NCBI GenBank assembly: GCA_040403315.1
Contig: JBBAKX010000009.1
Coordinates: 24,659-88,658 of the forward strand
DNA: 64,000 nt
Reading direction: 5' to 3'
Origin: CAMCXT01 sp040403315
Lineage (GTDB): Bacteria; Bacteroidota; Bacteroidia; M30B66
Position numbers and translations under genes: made by a program
In this document: positions 16,795 through 24,213 of the stretch, one piece after another
Position numbering within the stretch: position 1 is the first letter of the stretch
Layout: each line of letters opens with the position of its first letter
Notes under the pieces: model-generated
What the model was told of the DNA's origin: nothing
The model's input: only the letters and a program-made list of their open reading frames with translations
The model's database searches: none

Positions 16795-18819
16795 ATGTTT
16801 CGAAGCGAAAATGAAATTGTTTGTTACTCAGATTACGACTTTATATTTTCTGGCGTTGGCACATCAGCTTCGCTTTTGTTGCTAGAGCTGCATCGAAAAA
16901 ATCTTCTATCGAACTTAAAAATTCTATTAATTGATCCTGACGATAAAACCAGGAACGATAAAACATTTTGCTTTTGGGCGCACAAAAACGAACCAATATT
17001 CAAGGCGCTATCTGAAATAATTACACATTCCTGGAATACCATAGAAATTGATCGTTCAGACAAACGATCGATTGATCCATTAAATTACCACCATGTTTCT
17101 AGTTTGGATCTTTACTCGAAGATTCAAGAATTAACTAATCATTACCAATGGACAAGAGTAATTGCTCCTGTTGATAATGTTTCTTCTGACGATTTAGGGC
17201 CATTTTTAACTATTGATGGCCAACAGATTAGAGCCACTAAAATATTCGATTCAAGAACTCCAAAATTTGAAGATGCAGCTACAAACGAGGTGCATTTATT
17301 CCAAAGTTTTGTAGGATGGGAAATTGAAACCTCAAAGCAGCTTGAAGACAAAGAGGCTGTTCGTTTGATGGATTTTAATGTTGAACAATCGGAATTCACC
17401 CAATTCATGTATTTGCTGCCATTTTCGAAGAATCGATTTCTGGTTGAATTAACGAGATTTGGGTCGGAAATACTTGAGGAAAGTGATGCAAGTGAACTCT
17501 TAGAAGATTACATTGGAAGTGATTTCGGAGAATACGAAATCTTGAGCACCGAAAGGGGATGCATCCCGATGAGCAATTGTAAGATTGCCAATGAGCATCA
17601 TGAAAATGTTTTTCTTTTGGGCGCTCGCAATTATCGGATAAAACCAAGCACCGGGTATGCATTTAAAAACATGTATAACCATGCCTTTGAAATTGCCGAA
17701 TCTCTTGAGAAACATACCGCTAGAAATAAAGTAGAAAAGCAAAAAAAGTCATTTTCTAAAAGCCGTTTCGCTTTTTATGATGCTTTGTTGCTGCTTATTT
17801 TAAAAGACAAACCAGAGGCTGGAAAGAAGATTTTTTCTGAATTGTTTAAAAAAGCAAACACGTTTAAAGTTTTAGAGTTCCTTGATGAGAAATCGAAAAT
17901 TCTTGATGAAATATCTTTGTTCTCAAAGCTTCCGTGGGGGCCTTTTTTATGGGCACTATACAAGAAAGTAAATAAAAGCATCAATTTCCGTCCATTGCTT
18001 TTGCTTCTTTTTACCTCAATACTTTTGTTGTTGGGCAGAGAATCAATGTTACAATCGGTGGTTGGTTATGGCTTTGTATTGGTTGGTTTAATCGCAGTTG
18101 GCATTCCTCATGGTGCGGTCGATCATTTGATTGAAATAGGGAAATGGGAATCGAGAAAAGTACCAATGTTTATTGTGAAGTATCTAGCACTTGCCGCTTT
18201 GATGGGAATATGCTGGTATTTCTTAGCTGATTGGGCCTTGGTGGTTTTCCTATTGTATTCTGCTTGGCATTTCGGACAAGCAGATGGAGAACTTTGGAAG
18301 TTAAACAGTGTAACATCGTTTCTTTGGGGAGCTTCTGTGTTGGTGTACATTCTAGGCACTCATACAGTTGAAACAAATGTCATTTTACAAACGATAGGTG
18401 TAACCGAGTTCGCATTTTCTTTGCCTTACTGGATAGTAATTCCTTGGTTGATCTGGTCGCTTATTTATCAGAAATCTGCATTCACAATTACCTTATTGTG
18501 GCTCATTGTATCAACACAATTGCCGCTCTTGTTGGCGTTTGGACTCTATTTTATTGGTCAGCACAGCGTTACCAGTTGGAAGCATATTTCAAGTGCGCTG
18601 AATCAAAGCAACAAAAGCATTTGGTTGCATTCGTTGCCGTTTCAGTTAGGTGCGTGGTTGATACTTGCCCTGTTTATTTTCTTTTGGCCATCAGATGGCA
18701 ATTACGATTTCGGATCACTGAATAAGTTTGGCGTATTCTTCATTTTCATTTCATGCATCAGCTTTCCGCATGTGATTACGATGAACATGCTTTATGGAAC
18801 GAAAACAAAAGGCAATTAA
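16795..18819 (+). CDS. Fused lycopene beta-cyclase and Brp/Blh beta-carotene 15,15'-dioxygenase
   Basis: One uninterrupted 674-residue ORF with two enzymes of the retinal pathway. Residues about 1-385 are a CrtY-type lycopene cyclase: Rossmann start FSGVGTSASLLLLEL, the family signature DPDDKTRNDKTFCFW, and RIKPSTGYAFKNM near its end. Residues about 390-674 are a Brp/Blh-type membrane dioxygenase with several hydrophobic helices, GIPHGAVDHL (His439), SAWHFGQAD (His492), FIGQHS (His590) and FPHVITMN (His659). Predicted chemistry is lycopene to beta-carotene to two retinal molecules, feeding the proteorhodopsin upstream. Each half has about the usual length of the separate enzymes. The other carotenoid genes (crtE, crtB, crtI) are not in the window. 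Confidence 0.9.
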   Translation: MFRSENEIVCYSDYDFIFSGVGTSASLLLLELHRKNLLSNLKILLIDPDDKTRNDKTFCFWAHKNEPIFKALSEIITHSWNTIEIDRSDKRSIDPLNYHHVSSLDLYSKIQELTNHYQWTRVIAPVDNVSSDDLGPFLTIDGQQIRATKIFDSRTPKFEDAATNEVHLFQSFVGWEIETSKQLEDKEAVRLMDFNVEQSEFTQFMYLLPFSKNRFLVELTRFGSEILEESDASELLEDYIGSDFGEYEILSTERGCIPMSNCKIANEHHENVFLLGARNYRIKPSTGYAFKNMYNHAFEIAESLEKHTARNKVEKQKKSFSKSRFAFYDALLLLILKDKPEAGKKIFSELFKKANTFKVLEFLDEKSKILDEISLFSKLPWGPFLWALYKKVNKSINFRPLLLLLFTSILLLLGRESMLQSVVGYGFVLVGLIAVGIPHGAVDHLIEIGKWESRKVPMFIVKYLALAALMGICWYFLADWALVVFLLYSAWHFGQADGELWKLNSVTSFLWGASVLVYILGTHTVETNVILQTIGVTEFAFSLPYWIVIPWLIWSLIYQKSAFTITLLWLIVSTQLPLLLAFGLYFIGQHSVTSWKHISSALNQSNKSIWLHSLPFQLGAWLILALFIFFWPSDGNYDFGSLNKFGVFFIFISCISFPHVITMNMLYGTKTKGN

Positions 18820-18876
18820 TTGATATTTCAGAATATCTTTTAAATGAATGTTTAGGCAACGTTTGCCATTTACCTT

Positions 18877-19036
18877 CCCCGGACTGAAGTCCTAGGCTGC
18901 ATTTTCATTTTTTCCTTTTCCCAGTAATCATTGAGGCGATATTACCCCCGGACTAAAGTCCGAGGCTGCTAGTTACTTTCTCCTTTTTCAAATAATCATT
19001 AAGACAACTTGTGCCCCGAGACTTAAGTCCGGGGCT
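18877..19036. repeat. Three REP-like palindromes in tandem
   Basis: Copies at 18877-18900, 18945-18969 and 19014-19036, each CCCCGGACTnAAGTCC(G/T)(A/G)GGCT-like, spaced about 68 bp apart with similar spacers (TTTCNTTTTTCCTTTT, then AATCATT). The last overlaps the stop of the minus-strand gene at 19035. Confidence 0.7.
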
Positions 19037-19274
19037 ATAACCCTTCCTTATGCTTATTATAAATCGTTTGGCAAACTTTATCCATTGCTTTAAAGATTGC
19101 AACATCTAAATTGGGTGAAGTTGTAATGCTGGTTAAAGTGACCACGGCGTTATAAAGAATTTCGTTTTCTAGCCGAGGAATTCGTTCGATGAAATCAATT
19201 TTATTACTGCCTTTCTGAGATTCTGAAACCAGTGTTTCCCCGGTATTCTTATCGATCGCAAACAATACACTCAT
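19035..19274 (-). CDS. Small protein of unknown function, downstream of the HNH nuclease gene
   Basis: A 79-residue predicted protein without a signal peptide or membrane segment. It begins MSVLFAIDKNTGETLVS and continues as a mixed alpha/beta sequence with a helical end (DVAIFKAMDKVCQTIYNKHK). AAGGAA lies 6-11 bases upstream of the ATG. It follows the secreted HNH nuclease gene by 30 bp on the same strand, so the two are probably co-transcribed. I recognise no family. Its stop falls in a palindromic repeat, so the last residues could be recent. Confidence 0.55.
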   Translation of the reverse strand: MSVLFAIDKNTGETLVSESQKGSNKIDFIERIPRLENEILYNAVVTLTSITTSPNLDVAIFKAMDKVCQTIYNKHKEGL

Positions 19275-19304
19275 TGGAATTCCTTTTAAATTGTTTGATA
19301 AATA

Positions 19305-19724
19305 TTAATGCAGGTGACAGCGACCGCTGGAATTGGTGGTTCTGTTTTTACACCTCGATCCTTTCTTAGTTGTACCAGAGCATTGACTTGCTGGAGATGA
19401 TGAATTGTTGGATTTTTTAGTCTTTTGGCCTTCACAACAATTGGTTCCAACTCTCCTGTCGTGTACTTTACAAACGCAGCTATTGGATTTACTGCGATTG
19501 CATGTAAAACAAAGCAACTGAATATTTGATACAACGCTGGTTCCTCCGCATGAGAACGGTGTGATGTGGTCATATTCTAGATTTGCAGAACTTCCACAGC
19601 ACTGACAAGCACCGCCGTCTCTTGAGTAAACAATCTTTTTTGTTGTTACTGAGATGTATCGGCTCTGCGAAAAACCAGAAAAACTAAGCAAGAGAAGTGT
19701 AAAGAACAAAAACAGTTTTCTCAT
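19305..19724 (-). CDS. Secreted HNH endonuclease
   Basis: A 139-residue exported nuclease. A signal peptide (1-19, FSGFS|QSRYIS) precedes a compact HNH domain: paired cysteines CQCC, then LEYDHITPFSCGG, NIQLLC and CNRSKS, giving the His metal/general-base and two zinc knuckles. The C-terminal segment CSGTTKKGSRCKNRT...GRCHLH is a second Cys/His cluster of the kind found at the end of small bacterial surface nucleases. Extracellular or periplasmic DNA degradation for nutrient or phosphate gain is likely; an antibacterial role is possible. No T9SS sorting domain is present. A small unknown gene follows 30 bp downstream. Confidence 0.85.
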   Translation of the reverse strand: MRKLFLFFTLLLLSFSGFSQSRYISVTTKKIVYSRDGGACQCCGSSANLEYDHITPFSCGGTSVVSNIQLLCFTCNRSKSNSCVCKVHDRRVGTNCCEGQKTKKSNNSSSPASQCSGTTKKGSRCKNRTTNSSGRCHLH

Positions 19725-20023
19725 GGTGGTTTTTGGTTTTGAAGTTTGATTAAAACGAATAAATATAACTGCGGAATAGCAGGTTTACTCTTAAATTGGT
19801 ACTGGTTAAAGTAAAAAATAAAGTGCAATAAAAGTCGTAATTATTTCAATACAAATACAAGACTGTGGTTTTTGAAATACGACTTCTGCAATAGCTACAA
19901 CAGTTTAAAGAGACTTTAACCGTGGCATAGCATACTTTATCGGCATTGAGTAGCATCTATAGAAACAGATGCCATTTTAAGATGCTTATATCAAAATAAG
20001 ACCTCCACCCTACCCGAATGCCT
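19725..20023. other. Non-coding stretch upstream of the HNH gene
   Basis: About 300 bp of AT-rich DNA with no supported ORF. It should hold the minus-strand promoter of the HNH gene, but no clear TAnnTTTG was found. Confidence 0.4.
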
Positions 20024-20110
20024 CGGCCCGGATGGAGCGGCCTGTTTGAGCTCTTGTGCTAGAACGAAGTGGAAGCACAAAGCGAGTAGCGACAGCCGGA
20101 ATAGCCGCCC
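20024..20110 (+). repeat. 87-bp structured repeat, copy 2
   Basis: Same orientation and length as the copy at 15008-15094, with the inner stem TTGTGCT/AGCACAA conserved. The preceding bases CACCCTAC (20006-20013) are also shared. The outer CTACTCG arm has changed to CTACCCG here. Confidence 0.8.
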
Positions 20111-20130
20111 GAAAATCAATAATAATCCAT

Positions 20131-20168
20131 AAAAAAAACCGCCACCGAAAAGAATCCGATGACGGTTT
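20131..20168 (-). terminator. Terminator of katG
   Basis: On the minus strand an 11-bp stem (20157-20167 with 20137-20147, three G-U pairs) runs into eight T (20131-20138). It begins about 20 bp after the katG stop. Confidence 0.75.
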
Positions 20169-20187
20169 GGGAATTAACTAAAACTAA

Positions 20188-22452
20188 CTATTTTTTGATA
20201 TCGAAACGATCGAGGTTCATCACTTTGGTCCAAGCGGCAACGAAGTCTTTCACGAATTTCTCGTTGGCATCGCTGCTGGCGTAAACTTCGGCTAAGGCGC
20301 GGAGTTCGGAGTTTGAACCGAAAATTAAATCGGCACGTGTGGCAGTGAATTTCACGGCTCCGGTTTTGCGGTCGCGGCCTTCGAACACTTCTTTGTCGTC
20401 GTTGATAGATTTCCAAGTGGTGCTCATATCGAGCAATTGCACGAAATAATCGTTTGAAAGCGCATCTTTTTTAGACGATAGCATACCGTGTTTTGAATTG
20501 TCGTAATTAGCGCCAACCGAACGCATCCCGCCCACTAGGACAGTCATTTCTGGAGCGGTTAAGGTGAGCAATTGTGCTTTATCAACCAACAATTCTTCGG
20601 TAGAAACGGTGTACTGCTTTTTCTGGTAATTGCGGAATCCATCGGCCATTGGCTCAAGGAGTGCGAATGATGCCACATCGGTTTGTTCCTGAAGGGCATC
20701 CATACGACCAGCGATAAATGGCACTTCAACAGTTACACCAGCGTTTTTAGCGGCTTGTTCGATTGCGGCACTTCCTGCCAAAACAATTAAATCGGCCATC
20801 GAAACGCGTTTGCCTTTTGGAGCTTTGGCATTGAAATCTGTTTGAATTTTCTCCAATGCAGCAAGCACTTTGGCCAATTGTTTCGGATTGTTGGCTTCCC
20901 AATCTTTTTGTGGCGCAAACCGAATTCGAGCACCATTTGCACCTCCGCGGCGATCTGAAATACGGTACGTTGATGCAGAAGCCCAAGCGGTTGTTACCAT
21001 TTCAGGAATTGTAAGCCCCGATTTAAGGATGGTCGCTTTTAATTCTGCGATGTCTTTTGCGTTTATCAAGGTGTGATCAACAGCCGGGATTGGATCTTGC
21101 CAGATGAGGTCTTCTTTCGGAATTTCAGGTCCCCAATAGGTCGTTTTTGGACCCATATCGCGGTGCGTGAGTTTGAACCAAGCTTTTGCAAATGCCTTAT
21201 CAAATTCTTCAGGATTGTCGAGGAAGCGTTTTGAAACCTTGTTATACTCAGGATCGAATCGCATCGAAAGGTCGGTGGTGAGCATGGTTGGGCGGTGCTT
21301 TTTGTTAGCATCGAATGCATCTGGAAAGTTTGGCTCTGCGTCTTTGGCCACCCATTGGTTTGCTCCAGCTGGACTTTTCGTTAATTCCCATTCGTAGGAA
21401 AAAAGATTGGTGAAATATTCATGTCCCCATTTTACTGGCGTGGAAGTCCAAATAACTTCTAAACCTGATGTAATGGCATCTTTTCCTTTACCTGATCCAT
21501 AGGTGCTTTTCCAGCCAAGACCTTGCTCTTCGATTCCGGCTCCTTCTGGTTCTGGACCAACATTCTTGGCATCTCCAGCACCATGTGTTTTACCTAATGT
21601 ATGGCCTCCGGCGATGAGGGCAACAGTTTCTTCGTCGTTCATCCCCATGCGACCGAAAGTTTCGCGGATGTCTTTTGCAGCGAGGAGTGGATCAGGATTT
21701 CCGTTAGGACCTTCAGGATTCACGTAAATGAGTCCCATTTGCACCGCTGCGAGTGGATTTTCGAGCTTGCGCCCTTCAGCATAACGTTTGTCGTCGAGCC
21801 ATTTGGTTTCTGGTCCCCAGTAAACATTTTGTTCTGGTTCCCAAACATCTTCACGACCGCCAGCAAATCCGAATGTTTTGAAGCCCATTGATTCGAGGGC
21901 TACATTTCCAGTAAGGATCATGAGATCGGCCCAAGAAATTTTGTTGCCGTATTTCTGTTTGATTGGCCAAAGGAGGCGACGTGCTTTGTCGAGGTTGGCA
22001 TTGTCGGGCCAGCTATTTTGCGGGGCGAAACGCTGCATCCCTGAACGTGTGCCTCCGCGGCCATCGCCTGTGCGGTAAGTTCCAGCGCTATGCCAAGCCA
22101 TGCGGATAAACAGCGGACCGTAATTGCCGTAATCGGCAGGCCACCAGTCTTCCGATTTGGTGAGTGTTTCTTGGATGTCTTTTTTGAGTGCGGCGTAATC
22201 GAGGCTGCTGAATTGTTTTTTGTAGTCGAAATTCGGATCGTATGGATTCGACAATTCTGAGTGTTGGCGAAGTACGCCTAGATTGAGTTGATTCGGCCAC
22301 CAATCTTGGTTTTGAGTTCCCTTATTGGAAACGTTTGTTCCTTCGGTGGGTGTGTGGAAGGGGCATTTCGCTTCCGACAATGGAGCTTTGTCGCCTTGAG
22401 CCGAAGCACCTGCACCCACAGCCATGGCAAGGGTCAGAAAAGTATGTTTCAT
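20188..22452 (-). CDS. katG: Catalase-peroxidase with a signal peptide
   Basis: A 754-residue bifunctional haem catalase-peroxidase that breaks down hydrogen peroxide. The N-domain has the distal-pocket motif RMAWHSAGTYR (Arg, Trp, His), the YVNPEGPNG tyrosine and a Met before AGGHTLGKTHGA, so the Met-Tyr-Trp crosslink and the proximal His are present. The haem-less second copy starts near residue 430 (ASASTYRISDRRGGANGARIRFAPQ). The protein begins MKHTFLTLAMAVGAGASAQ, a good Sec signal peptide ahead of the usual KCPFHTP start, so it is predicted to be periplasmic rather than cytosolic. Its own terminator and a -7 element suggest a single-gene transcript. Confidence 0.95.
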   Translation of the reverse strand: MKHTFLTLAMAVGAGASAQGDKAPLSEAKCPFHTPTEGTNVSNKGTQNQDWWPNQLNLGVLRQHSELSNPYDPNFDYKKQFSSLDYAALKKDIQETLTKSEDWWPADYGNYGPLFIRMAWHSAGTYRTGDGRGGTRSGMQRFAPQNSWPDNANLDKARRLLWPIKQKYGNKISWADLMILTGNVALESMGFKTFGFAGGREDVWEPEQNVYWGPETKWLDDKRYAEGRKLENPLAAVQMGLIYVNPEGPNGNPDPLLAAKDIRETFGRMGMNDEETVALIAGGHTLGKTHGAGDAKNVGPEPEGAGIEEQGLGWKSTYGSGKGKDAITSGLEVIWTSTPVKWGHEYFTNLFSYEWELTKSPAGANQWVAKDAEPNFPDAFDANKKHRPTMLTTDLSMRFDPEYNKVSKRFLDNPEEFDKAFAKAWFKLTHRDMGPKTTYWGPEIPKEDLIWQDPIPAVDHTLINAKDIAELKATILKSGLTIPEMVTTAWASASTYRISDRRGGANGARIRFAPQKDWEANNPKQLAKVLAALEKIQTDFNAKAPKGKRVSMADLIVLAGSAAIEQAAKNAGVTVEVPFIAGRMDALQEQTDVASFALLEPMADGFRNYQKKQYTVSTEELLVDKAQLLTLTAPEMTVLVGGMRSVGANYDNSKHGMLSSKKDALSNDYFVQLLDMSTTWKSINDDKEVFEGRDRKTGAVKFTATRADLIFGSNSELRALAEVYASSDANEKFVKDFVAAWTKVMNLDRFDIKK

Positions 22453-22488
22453 ATGGTTTAGTTAAAGTTGTTGGAATAAATTCTTAGA

Positions 22489-22496
22489 CAAACTTA
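22489..22496 (-). promoter_or_regulatory. -7 element of katG
   Basis: Minus strand TAAGTTTG matches TAnnTTTG, 36 bp upstream of the katG ATG. No TTG at -33 was found. Confidence 0.4.
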
Positions 22497-22632
22497 GGTG
22501 GAAGATATTGATATATGCTATCTATTGTGTCGATAGTGATATTGATGATGTCGATTGGTTTTTAGTCTTGAGTACTTTTAGTACTGAGTCTTTAGTATTG
22601 AGTAGAAAGGAAAAACAAGGCAACACGCAGCC

Positions 22633-23053
22633 ACGGACTTTAGTCCGTGGATTATAGAGTTCCGAAGCGATCATTTTGAAATTGCGCGGCCNNNNNNNNN
22701 NNNNNNNNNNNNNNNNNNNNNNNNNNNNNNNNNNNNNNNNNNNNNNNNNNNNNNNNNNNNNNNNNNNNNNNNNNNNNNNNNNNNNNNNNNNGCGGATTTT
22801 AATCCGTGGATTATAGAGTTCCGAAGCGATCATTTTGAAATTGCGCGGCCGCGGATTTTAATCCGTGGATTATAGAGTTCCGAAGCGATCATTTTGAAAT
22901 TGCGCAGCCGCGGATTTTAGTCCTTGGATTATAGAGTTCCGAAGCGATTATTTTGCAATTGCGCAGCCGCGGATTTTAATCCGTGGATTATAGAGTTCCG
23001 AAGTGATCATTTTGAAATTATGCAGCCGCGAACTTTAATCCGTGGATTATAAT
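22633..23053. repeat. 59-bp tandem array A, interrupted by an assembly gap
   Basis: Units begin at 22633, 22792, 22851, 22910, 22969 and 23028 (last partial). The spacing is exactly 59 bp outside the gap. Each unit holds a palindrome (CGGATTTTAATCCG or CGGACTTTAGTCCG) followed by TGGATTATAGAGTTCCGAAG and CGATCATTTTGAAATTGCGC. There are no variable spacers. Confidence 0.9.
22692..22791. other. 100-N assembly gap
   Basis: Exactly 100 N. The gap opens where the next 59-bp unit would begin and closes at the first base of a unit, so it represents an unknown number of array copies. Confidence 0.98.
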
Positions 23054-23186
23054 CGTATTAATTGAAAGGGAGAAATACGAAAACAATGGAAGATTGGAAT
23101 CAAGAGAAAAATTGATGGTAAAAGCATCTCAATTGGTACAACAATTACATTTATAACCAACAGAAAATTAAATCAAAAGATTATTT

Positions 23187-23906
23187 ATGGTGAATAGACT
23201 CGTTTTATTGGGGTTAATTATAGTTGGCATGAGCTCTTGTAAACACGAAATTGATTTAACAGGATTTCCTCACCCAAAAGATGAACCGCCGGTTGTAGTG
23301 CCTTGTCCGGATAGTTTGGTAGATATTGATGGAAACGTTTACAATGTAATTGATGTTGACGGAACGTGCTGGATCGCTAGCAATTTAAAAGTGTCTAGAT
23401 TCACAAATGGCGATAGTATTCCATTGGAAACAGAAGGATCAAGTTGGATTCAATTAAATACTCCAGCGCAATGCTATTATGACAACGATTCGGTTAACTT
23501 GAATATTTACGGGCGGTTGTACAATGGCTACTCGGTTATAGATAGCAGAGGACTTTGTCCAACAGGTTGGAAAGTGCCTCACGACAGTGACTGGGTGAAC
23601 ATGGCCAAATTTCTAGGAGGAGAAAGTGTAGCGGGCGACAAATTAAAGACCTTGGATTTGTGGTATGGCCCGGGCACACCAGCAACTGATGAAATAGGCT
23701 TTTCGGCAAAACCAGGAGGATCGAGAATCATTCAAGGCAATGGCTCTTTCGGTTCGTTGACCAATATGGGAAATTGGTGGAGCTCAAAGGAAAATGGATC
23801 GGATGTTTTGGTGAATCGACAAATTACCTACGCAAACTCGAATTTAGCACAAGCAAGCAATTCGAAAAAAGTGGGGTTTTCGGTGAGGTGCATTAGGGTG
23901 GATTGA
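23187..23906 (+). CDS. FISUMP-domain lipoprotein
   Basis: A 239-residue lipoprotein. The lipobox GMSSC ends a short signal peptide (lipid-modified Cys18). Nearly all of the mature protein is one FISUMP domain: WIASNLKVSRFTNGD, YGRLYNGYSVIDSRGLCPTGWKVPHDSDW, KPGGSR, WWSSKENG and VGFSVRCIRVD. It is a stand-alone version of the C-terminal domain of the protein at 11984-14104. It probably sits on the outer membrane; its activity is unknown. It is enclosed between two arrays of a 59-bp repeat in the same orientation. Confidence 0.85.
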   Translation: MVNRLVLLGLIIVGMSSCKHEIDLTGFPHPKDEPPVVVPCPDSLVDIDGNVYNVIDVDGTCWIASNLKVSRFTNGDSIPLETEGSSWIQLNTPAQCYYDNDSVNLNIYGRLYNGYSVIDSRGLCPTGWKVPHDSDWVNMAKFLGGESVAGDKLKTLDLWYGPGTPATDEIGFSAKPGGSRIIQGNGSFGSLTNMGNWWSSKENGSDVLVNRQITYANSNLAQASNSKKVGFSVRCIRVD

Positions 23907-23979
23907 GGTTTTAGTCTTGAGTATTTAGGCCTGAGTCTTTAGTATTAATTATGAAGTGGAAAGATGGCACCACGCAGCC

Positions 23980-24122
23980 ACGGACTTTAGTCCGTGGTTT
24001 ATAGAGTTTCGAAGCGATTAATTTACAATTACGAAGCCGCGGATTTTAATCTGTGGATTATAGAGTTCCGAAGCGATTATTTTACAATTGCGCAGCCGCG
24101 GATTTTAATCCGTGGATTCATG
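23980..24122. repeat. 59-bp tandem array B
   Basis: Units begin at 23980, 24039 and 24098 (partial), with the same 59-bp period, sequence and orientation as array A upstream of the lipoprotein gene. AGTCTT-type low-complexity tracts flank it (23907-23950 and 24155-24225). Confidence 0.88.
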
Positions 24123-24213
24123 ATCGAATTGGCACCATAGAAGAGTAGAAAGGGAAAAGAGTCTTGAATAAACATTGACTCAGGACTAGAGACTTAAGAC
24201 TCCGGACTAAAGA

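Noticed and set aside
22522..22833. Minus-strand ORF spanning the N gap
   Set aside because: It exists only because N codons are read as open; it consists of repeat DNA.
22633..24122. CRISPR array
   Set aside because: The period is regular (59 bp) but the whole unit is conserved with no unique spacers, and no cas gene is present. It is a tandem REP-type repeat.
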